Positions 25,355 to 31,908 of a stretch of 43,493 bases of DNA are shown here, piece by piece. The stretch covers positions 1 to 43,493 of the forward strand of contig CAYTTQ010000015.1 of the NCBI GenBank assembly GCA_964440795.1. Direction: 5' to 3'. The notes under the pieces were generated by a model, which was not told where the DNA came from, searched no databases, and worked only from the letters and a program-made list of their open reading frames with translations. Numbering within the stretch: position 1 is the stretch's first letter; each line of letters opens with the position of its first letter. Source of the stretch: C00003060 sp964440795 (GTDB lineage Bacteria > Desulfobacterota > Desulfobacteria > Desulfobacterales > C00003060). The position numbers and the translations under genes are program-made.

Positions 25355-27471
25355 CGGATGTTCTTCTCGGCCTGGGCTTGGACCGCGGTTATGGCGACCG
25401 TGTTGACTACGTCCACCACCGTGCACCCACGGCTCAGGTCGTTGACCGGCTTGTTCAGTCCTTGCAATACCGGTCCCACGGCGACCGCCTTGGCGGAGCG
25501 TTGAACGGCTTTATAGGTGTTGTTGCCCGCATTCAAGTCGGGGAAGATAAAGACGGTGGCCTTGCCGGCGATGCTGCTCTGGGGCATTTTGGCCCTGGCT
25601 ACCTCGGGATCGATGGCCGTGTCGTACTGCATGGGGCCTTCCAGTTGCAGTCCGGGAAAGGCCTGCTCGGCCATTTGTTTGGCAACCAGGGTGGCCTGTC
25701 GGACCTTTTCGACATCTTCCCCCCGTCCCGATTCGCCGGTAGAGTATGATAGCATGGCCACCCGGGGCTCGATGCCGAACGTGGTGGCCGTTCGTGCCGA
25801 ACTGATGGCGATTTCCGCCAGCTCTTGTGCGGTCGGGTCCGTATTGACGGCACAATCGGCGTAAACCAAAACGCGGTCTTTCAAGCACATGAAGAAGACG
25901 CTGGACACCAGACTGACCCCGGGTTTGGTACGGATGATTTCAAAGGCCGGTCGGATGGTGTCCGCCGTCGCATGTACGGCCCCGGATACCATGCCGTCGG
26001 CGTGGCCCTTATAGACCATGAGTGTGGCAAAAAAGTTTACGTCACTGACCGTGTCCCGGGCGATGCCCAGGGTAATGCCCTTATGTTTTCTCAACTCATA
26101 ATAGGTTTGGACGTAATCGTCAAAGAAGGGGCATCTGGCGATATCGACAATGCGAAGTGCTTCCATGCGAAGCCCCATCCGGGAAATGCGTTTTCGGATC
26201 TCGGTTTCGTCCCCCAGGACCGTTATGTCAACCACGTCCCTTCGCAACAATATCTCGGCCGCCCGCAGTATCCGTTCATCCTCTCCTTCCGGTAATACCA
26301 CATGCTGTTTGTAGGCTTTTGCCTGTTGAACCAGCGTATACTCAAACATTTTCGGGGTGATAATGGCCGTGCGTTTTTGCAGAATCCGCTGTACCAATTC
26401 TTCCATGGCCACGTTGTTTTCAAATACTTCCAGGGCCCGCATGATCTTTCGCGTATCTTCCGGGGCGATGATGGCGTGGACATTGTCGGCGATCCGGGCG
26501 GTGGGGAAGGTGTCTTGTTCGACGCTCAGAATGGGCAGGATGTGAGAAAATCCCTCGATGAGCCGCCGAATCGGTTCTTCCGGCAGAAGGCCGCCGGTCA
26601 ACAAGATTCCGGCGATTTGGGGCATGGCCATGGACGAAACGGTGGCCATACAGGCCACGATAACGTCGGCGCGATCTCCCGGGGTAATGATCAAGGTGCC
26701 GTGCTGAATTCTTTCCAAAAAATTATGCATCTGCATGGCGGCCACGGTAAAGCTGTAGACGTGCTGGTCCAGGTTTTCCTCCCCATAAAGGACCTTTGCG
26801 TTGAGTAACTTGGCGATTTCCCGGACGGTGGGATTCCCCAGCCTGGGTTCGTTGGGCAGGGCATAGAGGAGCTGGTTCTTCCCCCACGATTTTTGGGCGA
26901 TGCGGTTGACGATTTCGTCCTTGGCCTTAGAATCCACCCGGTTCACGATTGTCGCCACAATGTCGCACCCCTTGGCGAGCATGGAATCGACGGCCATTTC
27001 GATCGATCGCAAGGTTTCCCCGGCGGTCTTCCGGTTGGCATTGGCAACCAGAAGAATCGGGCTGCCTAGGTTGTTACTGATTTCGGCGTTGATGTCGAAT
27101 TCGAATGCCGAGGTCGCGCCCAAAAAATCGGTGCCTTCACATAGAACGAAGTCGGATTGTCGCTCCAGCTCTTTATATTTGGAGACAATGCCTTCGATGA
27201 CTTCGTCGTGTTTGCCGGCCGTGATCATAGCGTTTGCTTCGGCTGCCGTGTAGGCGTACATGGCCCGATAGGGCTGGGGCAAACTAAAGTGAGAAGAAAT
27301 CAGGTTGATGTCATGGTCGATGCCATCGCCTTGGGATATATCCGCACTGATCAGGGGGCGGAAAAAGCAGACCCGCTCCACACTGCGCAACAGCAATTCC
27401 ATGACCCCCAAGCAGATGGCCGATTTTCCGCTTCTTGCCTCAGTGGCGGTGATAAACAGGTTTTTTGCCAT
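25351..27471 (-). CDS. pta: Phosphate acetyltransferase, long form with DRTGG domain
   Basis: This 706-residue enzyme converts acetyl-CoA plus phosphate into acetyl phosphate. It has the long E. coli-type layout. An N-terminal P-loop-like domain (ITATEARSGKSA, residues 7-18) comes first, then a DRTGG-type regulatory domain in the middle (about 215-330, ITPGDRADVIVACM). The catalytic PTA_PTB domain runs from about 375 to the end (HVVLPEGEDERILRAAE, VYADCAVNTDPTAQELAEIA, ATVFIFPDLNAGNNTYKAV). It is coupled by an ATGA overlap to ackA. nagZ lies directly upstream on the same strand. Confidence 0.94.
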   Translation of the reverse strand: MAKNLFITATEARSGKSAICLGVMELLLRSVERVCFFRPLISADISQGDGIDHDINLISSHFSLPQPYRAMYAYTAAEANAMITAGKHDEVIEGIVSKYKELERQSDFVLCEGTDFLGATSAFEFDINAEISNNLGSPILLVANANRKTAGETLRSIEMAVDSMLAKGCDIVATIVNRVDSKAKDEIVNRIAQKSWGKNQLLYALPNEPRLGNPTVREIAKLLNAKVLYGEENLDQHVYSFTVAAMQMHNFLERIQHGTLIITPGDRADVIVACMATVSSMAMPQIAGILLTGGLLPEEPIRRLIEGFSHILPILSVEQDTFPTARIADNVHAIIAPEDTRKIMRALEVFENNVAMEELVQRILQKRTAIITPKMFEYTLVQQAKAYKQHVVLPEGEDERILRAAEILLRRDVVDITVLGDETEIRKRISRMGLRMEALRIVDIARCPFFDDYVQTYYELRKHKGITLGIARDTVSDVNFFATLMVYKGHADGMVSGAVHATADTIRPAFEIIRTKPGVSLVSSVFFMCLKDRVLVYADCAVNTDPTAQELAEIAISSARTATTFGIEPRVAMLSYSTGESGRGEDVEKVRQATLVAKQMAEQAFPGLQLEGPMQYDTAIDPEVARAKMPQSSIAGKATVFIFPDLNAGNNTYKAVQRSAKAVAVGPVLQGLNKPVNDLSRGCTVVDVVNTVAITAVQAQAEKNIR

Positions 27472-27524
27472 TACAGTCCTCGCTCACTTTCGAATCAAAT
27501 CGTGGTGGCCCATATATCGGACAT

Positions 27525-28568
27525 TCATGGTGACCCAAGGGCCGCTTTTGCGATGTATCTGTCCTTGAGTGCCAAAATCCGCTCCACAGACTTCAAATGG
27601 GAGACCCGCGCACGATCAGAGCCGTGGACCGCCTCCATAAGATGCTCATGAGCGATTTTTACTACCTCGGGTCCGCTCCGGCATAACAGTGCCACATCGA
27701 TTTGGGCTTTGCATATCCGTTCGGCGACGGTACGAATCCCGTAATGCTTGGAAACCGCTCCCATGTCCAGGTCATCGGTGATTGTAACACCGGCAAAGCC
27801 CATGCTTTGGCGCAGCAGGTTATTTGCCAGCCGGCTGGACAGACTCGCCGGCCATTCAGGGTCGATATCCGTATATATCACGTGGGCCAGCATTATTGCG
27901 GCCACGCCGTGTTCGATGGCTGCACGGAAGGGGATAAAATCGGATGTTCGAAGGATTTCTTCCTTGGTTTTCAGAAAAGGTAAGTCGGTGTGAGAGTCCA
28001 AGGTGGTACGGCCGATACCCGGAAAGTGTTTACCTGTGGCGGCCAACCCGTTTGATTGCATGGCTTCAATGACTTTTGTTCCCAGGTTCGCTGCGAGCCG
28101 GGGAGAATCGCCGAATACTCGATTCGTCATGACGAAGGTGTCATCGTCAAACGGCACGGTGTCCAATACGGGGGCAAAGTTCATGTTGATACCCACGTCC
28201 TGAAGTTCTCTGGCTGTGGTAACGGCGAATGCCTCTGCCGAGGCCTCCGATCGTGCCGCTCCGATGGCTCGGTTTCCCGGAAAGGTCGTGAACGGCGGGC
28301 CCAGCCGTGCCACGGGACCGCCTTCTTGATCTATGGCGATGAGCAGTGGCGGATTGCCGTTTTCTTTGGACAGAGACTGCGCCTGCCGGCATAGAGAGGA
28401 CAATTGCTCGGGGCCGGATATGTTTCTCTTAAATAGGGAAATACCGCCGACGCAAAACCGGGTAATCAGGGCCGTTAGGTCCGGATCCACGGTTTTACCC
28501 TCAAATCCTACCATCAGACGTTGCCCAACCGACTGGATGTCGGAGAGTGCCTCTGTTCGGGGGGTCAT
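27525..28568 (-). CDS. nagZ: Beta-N-acetylhexosaminidase, glycoside hydrolase family 3 (NagZ-like)
   Basis: This 347-residue GH3 enzyme cleaves GlcNAc from anhydro-muropeptides in cell-wall recycling. It has the family opening QRLMVGFEGKTVDP, AIDQEGGPVARLGPPFT, KHFPGIGRTTLDSHTDLP near residue 180, and the nucleophile region ITDDLDMGAV near 260. The Asp-Ser-His catalytic dyad is kept. The usual KHFPGHG reads KHFPGIG, a conspicuous His to Ile change. No signal peptide is seen, so it is probably cytoplasmic. It may be co-transcribed with pta and ackA, 53 bases downstream. The 190-bp repeat copy 2 lies just upstream in its promoter region. Confidence 0.88.
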   Translation of the reverse strand: MTPRTEALSDIQSVGQRLMVGFEGKTVDPDLTALITRFCVGGISLFKRNISGPEQLSSLCRQAQSLSKENGNPPLLIAIDQEGGPVARLGPPFTTFPGNRAIGAARSEASAEAFAVTTARELQDVGINMNFAPVLDTVPFDDDTFVMTNRVFGDSPRLAANLGTKVIEAMQSNGLAATGKHFPGIGRTTLDSHTDLPFLKTKEEILRTSDFIPFRAAIEHGVAAIMLAHVIYTDIDPEWPASLSSRLANNLLRQSMGFAGVTITDDLDMGAVSKHYGIRTVAERICKAQIDVALLCRSGPEVVKIAHEHLMEAVHGSDRARVSHLKSVERILALKDRYIAKAALGSP

Positions 28569-28631
28569 CTCGACGCTTCTGTCTGAGACATAGTCTGTCC
28601 TTGGAAGGAATCCGCTCCGGGCAAAGAACGC

Positions 28632-28821
28632 TTAGGGCTCGCGCAAAAATAACTTCACATTTTGCCATCTCGGCTTCGGCCCGTCTTTGCCCGATACCTC
28701 ACTCGCAAAACCTCGACATAGCCTGCTATGCCTGCGGTTTTGCTCAATCGGATCGGCCAAATCCGAACCAAATCCGAGCGCCCATTCTGTGAAGTTATTT
28801 TTGCGCGAACCCTTAGCCCAT
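28632..28821. repeat. 190-bp palindromic MITE-like element, copy 2 (inverted)
   Basis: This is an inverted copy of the element at 5399-5588, the same length with about nine mismatches and no indels. Read on the minus strand it starts with ATGGGCTAAGGG (28821 downwards) and ends with GCGCGAGCCC followed by TAA. The terminal repeats agree at 24 of 25 positions (GGGTTCGCGCAAAAATAAC against GGGCTCGCGCAAAAATAAC and onward). TTA flanks both ends on the plus strand. It lies between the small cysteine-motif gene and nagZ and carries the stop codon of the former. Confidence 0.82.
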
Positions 28822-29070
28822 GGAACGAAAGTCCGTCGGGCGATACAGTGAGCGATATGCGGAAGCCACCCGTTGATAGGCTTCGATTTTGCCGCACTCG
28901 TCCACCTGCGGACAGACCCGCCCGCGGGCGAACAGCTCACAATGTAAACAGGGACTCCGCTTCAACACATCGAAATCGGGTTCAGCACTTTTCGTTTTTC
29001 GGGACGGCGATACCTTTGGTAGCCCCCGGTCACTCAATCCACCTTCGATAACGTACAATCTATCCTTCAC
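28813..29070 (-). CDS. Small protein with CxxC...C...C motif, function unknown
   Basis: This 85-residue protein has a possible metal site: CLHCELFARGRVCPQVDEC (C-x2-C-x8-C-x5-C), followed by the helical GKIEAYQRVASAYRSLY. The pattern suggests a zinc-binding or iron-sulfur mini-protein; the family is not recognised. The GTG at 29070 is preferred because AGAGAG lies before it; a TTG at 29088 is the alternative. The last two codons and stop (Met-Gly-TAA) fall within the end of the 190-bp repeat copy 2, so the C-terminus may be insertion-derived. It is upstream of nagZ on the same strand. Confidence 0.6.
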   Translation of the reverse strand: MKDRLYVIEGGLSDRGLPKVSPSRKTKSAEPDFDVLKRSPCLHCELFARGRVCPQVDECGKIEAYQRVASAYRSLYRPTDFRSMG

Positions 29071-29501
29071 CGGTTCGTCTCTCTGCAAGGTTAGTTATGG
29101 ACGTGTTCCCTAACTTGTAACTTTCCTGATTGCTATTATGGCAATAGAAAATCCGATAATCGGCACCTCACGATTCCGGACCTTCTCTGGAGCAAAAACA
29201 TTGTAAATATCACATTGTGACAGGATTTCAAGCGCTTTATGATCTATTGAGCCCGGGTACGTCCGGTGGGGTGAGCACGGGGTGCGGGTGTACGATCAGC
29301 TTTTGAAGGAAAAAATGCTTGTTCAACTTTCCATATTGTATTATAATTAAATATTTAAAAGTACGAGTAAGGGGGTGGGTCGAAAGTATTCGGTCTAAAT
29401 AACATTGAAATATTGAAGGTCTCGGCGATGCTGTCATAGTCAATTTGCCGGCTACGTCGAGTGGCTTTCGGTCAATCAGTGGAAAGAAGGGGGAGATTGT
29501 A
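29071..29501. other. Divergent AT-rich control region before rpsU
   Basis: No gene of support is seen. Small perfect palindromes occur: CCGAT-A-ATCGG at 29153-29163 and TCACA-T-TGTGA at 29210-29220. The promoter for rpsU is at 29319-29347, leaving about 150 bases of untranslated leader. Confidence 0.4.
29319..29347 (+). promoter_or_regulatory. Sigma-70 type promoter of rpsU
   Basis: TTGTTC (29319-29324), a 17-base spacer and a perfect TATAAT (29342-29347) in an AT-rich stretch. It points to rpsU. Confidence 0.55.
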
Positions 29502-29720
29502 TTGAACGATTTTAGTAGCCTGGAAGTTAGGGTTCATAATAATGACCTTGAAAAGGCTATGAAGGTACTGAAAAAGAAGTTGCAAAAAGATGGCCTTTTC
29601 CGGCGATTAAAGGCAAAAAGAAGCTACGAAAAACCGAGCGAATGCCGTCGCCGCAAACGTCGCGAGAGTGAAAGAAGGCAAAGAACCGCCCAGTTGAAAA
29701 AGAACAGAAATTTTCGCTAG
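29502..29720 (+). CDS. rpsU: 30S ribosomal protein S21
   Basis: This 72-residue, strongly basic protein has the S21 pattern VRVHNNDLEKAMKVLKKKL followed by DGLFRRLKAKRSYEKPSECRRRK and an Arg/Lys tail. S21 sits near the anti-Shine-Dalgarno region of the small subunit and helps initiation. The start is taken as TTG at 29502, because GGGGGAG lies about seven bases upstream and the family begins here; an upstream TTG at 29445 would add residues with no family match. A strong terminator follows. It is a single-gene transcript. Confidence 0.92.
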   Translation: MNDFSSLEVRVHNNDLEKAMKVLKKKLQKDGLFRRLKAKRSYEKPSECRRRKRRESERRQRTAQLKKNRNFR

Positions 29721-29742
29721 CGGTGTGCCGTTGTGAACTGTT

Positions 29743-29776
29743 AAAGCCCGGCTGCGAGACGCAGTCGGGCTTTTTT
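29743..29776 (+). terminator. Rho-independent terminator of rpsU
   Basis: AAAGCCCGGCTGCG and CGCAGTCGGGCTTT form a long stem with a three-base loop, followed by T residues. The stem could also slow minus-strand transcripts. Confidence 0.9.
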
Positions 29777-29852
29777 GTATGTAAGACATGAGAAAATCGA
29801 AATCCGAGATGGCTAGACGCCTGTCGGTAAATCGGCGTTTTCCCGCCGGCGC

Positions 29853-30083
29853 CTAGGTATAGCGGTTGCTCTTTCTTCTGTCCCGCAAGACCCGGCGGTC
29901 TTTTTGGCCGGAAAGCGTGACGTAAATACCCTCCCGTACGCTTTGACGACGGTCACGCTTATTTTTCCTTCTGTCCTTGCGAGAGGTCTTTTGGGGGGCG
30001 GGTATACCGGATTGGCCTTCTGAGACGTCATTTTTCAGAAGTGGCGTGCTTCCTACGACGATGTCAAGACCCGAAGATTTCAC
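29853..30083 (-). CDS. Small Arg/Lys/Asp-rich basic protein, function unknown
   Basis: This 76-residue basic protein carries repeated DRR/KDRR blocks (SRKDRRKNKRDRRQS and QKDRRVLRDRRKSNR). Similar short proteins recur in Desulfobacterota, to my recollection, without known function; nucleic-acid or ribosome binding is a guess from charge. The start is GTG at 30083 with GGAGG upstream at good spacing, which favours this frame over the overlapping one at 29813-30031. It lies downstream of the second IHF-alpha gene on the same strand. Confidence 0.6.
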   Translation of the reverse strand: MKSSGLDIVVGSTPLLKNDVSEGQSGIPAPQKTSRKDRRKNKRDRRQSVREGIYVTLSGQKDRRVLRDRRKSNRYT

Positions 30084-30142
30084 GAGATGGTTCCTCCACT
30101 GTCATACCTGTTATCGGCAAAATGAAGGAACCCCTTTAGGGG

Positions 30143-30424
30143 CTAGCCGTTTATCTTGTCCCTCAGTACTCCGGAGCACCGAAACGTAACCACCCGGCGC
30201 GCCCTTAGCATCATCTCGTCTGAAGTTTGAGGATTTCTGCCCTTGCGTTGTCTTTTTTCCTTGATGCAGAATTTCCCGAACCCGCTGATCAGGACGTCTT
30301 CGCCGCTTTCCAGAGTGCGCTTGATAATTTCTAAGAGGGATTCAACTACTTCAATCGACTGGTTTTTCGGCAAATCCAGTTGATTGTAAATCTCATTGAC
30401 AATGTGCTCTTTGGTAAGGGCCAT
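30143..30424 (-). CDS. Integration host factor alpha-type protein, copy 2
   Basis: This 93-residue HU/IHF protein is paralogous to the gene at 18338. It has ALTKEHIVNEI at the start, GEDVLISGFGKFCIKEK in the core, and GRNPQTSDEMML as the DNA arm with the intercalating proline. AGAAGGAGGAACGTA gives a strong ribosome site. A promoter (30488-30516) with a perfect -35 box drives it. Two IHF-alpha-like paralogues with one beta-like partner in the same window imply alternative dimers or division of labour. The hairpin CCCCTAAAGGGG at 30131-30142 lies after the stop. Confidence 0.87.
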   Translation of the reverse strand: MALTKEHIVNEIYNQLDLPKNQSIEVVESLLEIIKRTLESGEDVLISGFGKFCIKEKRQRKGRNPQTSDEMMLRARRVVTFRCSGVLRDKING

Positions 30425-30487
30425 TACGTTCCTCCTTCTTGATGACCTGTGTTCCTGGCGAATAGGGCCGTTTACCTTTAATGCACT

Positions 30488-30516
30488 AACCTACTTCTAA
30501 TCACCTGGTTTGTCAA
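30488..30516 (-). promoter_or_regulatory. Promoter of IHF-alpha copy 2
   Basis: On the minus strand TTGACA (30516-30511), a 17-base spacer and TAGGTT (30493-30488). It is divergent from the tRNA-Glu promoter. Confidence 0.55.
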
Positions 30517-30543
30517 GAAATTTTAAACGTTCCCCGAAAGGGA

Positions 30544-30571
30544 TTGACAGATGAAATGCTTTATGTAAAAT
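30544..30571 (+). promoter_or_regulatory. Promoter of tRNA-Glu
   Basis: TTGACA (30544-30549), a 16-base spacer and TAAAAT (30566-30571), ending about 21 bases before the mature tRNA. A strong consensus fit. Confidence 0.7.
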
Positions 30572-30592
30572 TTAAAATTTAAATCGCAAGAA

Positions 30593-30668
30593 GGTCCCAT
30601 CGTCTAGCGGTCTAGGATATCGGCCTCTCACGCCGAAGACACGGGTTCGATCCCCGTTGGGACTACCA
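30593..30668 (+). tRNA. tRNA-Glu (anticodon CTC)
   Basis: 76 bases including an encoded CCA. The acceptor stem GGTCCCA pairs with TGGGACT (first pair G-U). T8 is present. The anticodon stem TCGGC/GCCGA closes the loop CTCTCAC, giving anticodon CTC for codon GAG. The T arm has GGTTCGATC. The last 16 bases are duplicated downstream at 31721-31736. Confidence 0.95.
30653..30668 (+). repeat. tRNA-Glu 3' end as candidate attachment site (left)
   Basis: CCCGTTGGGACTACCA is repeated exactly at 31721-31736. tRNA 3' ends are the usual integration targets of tyrosine-integrase islands. The enclosed 1.05 kb contains only mntA-hepT and no integrase. Confidence 0.5.
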
Positions 30669-30902
30669 TACACACAACCGTCTGTTATTATTATATTTTT
30701 ATGTCGTTTTGGAGGGCTTCGTTGTTGTAAGGGCTCGTAATTCCTTCCCTCTTTCACATTCCCTATTATCCAGCAACATATAAGACCTGATTTATCTGTG
30801 ACCAGATCTTTCTGTCCCGGTTTGGTTGAACCCATGGACTTCTTCGTTACTGTCATGATATAAAGAAGTTATTGTTTGAGCTAGGTTTTTCTGAATCCGT
30901 GT

Positions 30903-30912
30903 TTCCATGGAA
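30903..30912. promoter_or_regulatory. Palindrome upstream of mntA, candidate autoregulatory site
   Basis: TTCCATGGAA is a perfect palindrome 26 bases before the mntA ATG, with CCCATGG-type partial repeats around 30831-30837. Toxin-antitoxin genes are often autorepressed through such sites; no repressor domain is visible in either protein, so this is a guess. Confidence 0.3.
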
Positions 30913-30938
30913 CCCATTAATGACCGGAAGGAAGAAAT

Positions 30939-31229
30939 ATGCACGCAGACGAGATAATACCCATCCTTCATGAATACAAAGTCAAAAACCAGAAAAAATA
31001 CCGTATCGTGAATATCGGCATTTTTGGGTCCTCTGCTCGGGGGGACGCAAATGAGCGGAGCGATGTGGATATCGTCGTCGATCTCGAGAGTCCGGACCTG
31101 TTCCATTTGATCGGCATTAAACAGGATCTGGAGGAAAAGCTAAACCGTCCTGTGGATATTATTCGGTACAGAAAAAAGATGAATGCTTTTCTGAAGCGGA
31201 GGATAGAACGAGAGGCGATATATGCATGA
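30939..31229 (+). CDS. mntA: MntA-type minimal nucleotidyltransferase antitoxin
   Basis: This 96-residue nucleotidyltransferase has the signature GSSARGDANERSDVDIVVDL (glycine-serine motif plus two metal aspartates) near residues 30-49. A third acidic position follows in RPVDIIRYR. In the HepT-MntA family the enzyme adds AMP to a tyrosine of the HEPN toxin and so neutralises it. GGAAGGAAG precedes the ATG. The frame overlaps hepT by eight bases, typical for the pair. Complete and probably functional. A degenerate copy of its last codons lies at 33436-33501. Confidence 0.88.
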   Translation: MHADEIIPILHEYKVKNQKKYRIVNIGIFGSSARGDANERSDVDIVVDLESPDLFHLIGIKQDLEEKLNRPVDIIRYRKKMNAFLKRRIEREAIYA

Positions 31230-31593
31230 TAAGGAACTCGTGCTTGAAATCCTTTCTCAAATCCACGACGCAACAAAAAGAGTCATGAAACGGTTTGAGC
31301 CGATTCATTCTGTGGCAGATTTCACCGACTCGGAGTCCGGCATGGAGAAGTTAGATGCTATCTGCATGCAACTAGTGGCCATTGGAGAAAGTTTAAAAAA
31401 CGTGGACAGCATGACAGACAAAAAGCTTTTGGTCGAGTATCCTCAAATCGAATGGAAAAAAGTCAAGGGGATGCGGGACATCATAAGCCATCATTATTTT
31501 GATGTGGATGCCGAAGCGATATTCGATGTTTGCACAAATCACATTCCCGCGCTGGCCGACACTTTGGACGGTGTCATCAAAGACATTTCCTAG
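31222..31593 (+). CDS. hepT: HepT-type HEPN ribonuclease toxin (DUF86)
   Basis: This 123-residue helical protein of the DUF86/HEPN family has the catalytic and modification motif RX4HXY as RDIISHHY near residues 92-99. The histidine is needed for RNA cleavage and the tyrosine is the site of AMPylation by MntA. The length and motif position fit HepT. With mntA it forms a toxin-antitoxin module, often linked to phage defence or plasmid stability. A fragment of a second hepT lies at 33495-33579. Confidence 0.88.
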   Translation: MHDKELVLEILSQIHDATKRVMKRFEPIHSVADFTDSESGMEKLDAICMQLVAIGESLKNVDSMTDKKLLVEYPQIEWKKVKGMRDIISHHYFDVDAEAIFDVCTNHIPALADTLDGVIKDIS

Positions 31594-31720
31594 AACTCCA
31601 ATATCTGCCCCATGCGTATGGCCGATTAGTCCCGCGCGTCGCAGGCTATCTCCCCAAAATCTTGGGCCCTTTTAGGGCCCTGTTCTTTGTAACCTATTGA
31701 TTTGATTGAAACGCTGTCTA

Positions 31721-31736
31721 CCCGTTGGGACTACCA
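31721..31736 (+). repeat. Copy of tRNA-Glu 3' end, candidate attachment site (right)
   Basis: An exact 16-base repeat of 30653-30668. The base before it differs, so the duplication is limited to the T-arm/acceptor end of the tRNA. Confidence 0.5.
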
Positions 31737-31858
31737 GGATATAGCTAACCCATTGATTTTATTCAATACTGTCAAGGGGTTTTTTTGCGTGGAGTTATGT
31801 CCTTTTACGTGGTGTTGGGCGCTAAAAAGGCCTTAATCTCACGGGTTTTAGACTCGTG

Positions 31859-31908
31859 TTGACATTGCCCCCTTTCTTGGCTACTTTGTGGTTATAAAAG
31901 GGGGCAAT
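31859..31908 (+). promoter_or_regulatory. Promoter and 12-bp inverted repeat over the ribosome site of the DUF4143 ATPase
   Basis: TTGACA (31859-31864), a 17-base spacer and TACTTT (31882-31887) form a promoter-like pair. ATTGCCCCCTTT (31864-31875) and AAAGGGGGCAAT (31897-31908) form a perfect 12-bp inverted repeat, 21 bases apart. The right arm contains the Shine-Dalgarno GGGGG and ends at the base before the ATG. It can act as an operator, or as an RNA lock on translation if transcription starts further upstream. Confidence 0.55.

Larger units (their letters stand above)
31594..31908. other. Intergenic region with att-like copy, direct repeats and inverted repeat
   Basis: No protein gene. 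It contains a GGGCCC-TTTTA-GGGCCC hairpin (about 31667-31683) after hepT, and the tRNA-Glu 3' copy (31721-31736) flanked by two related 28-29-base repeats (31690-31718 and 31746-31773, TAACCYATTGATTT...CTGTC). A GGGGTTTTTTT run follows at about 31776. The ATPase promoter and its inverted repeat are listed separately. Confidence 0.5.

Noticed and set aside
28547..28792. Plus-strand frame of 81 residues at repeat copy 2
   Set aside because: It consists mainly of the 190-bp repeat translated and lacks a proper start context.
29813..30031. Minus-strand frame of 72 residues
   Set aside because: It overlaps the DRR-repeat protein frame, which has a GTG start with GGAGG upstream; this frame has no such site.
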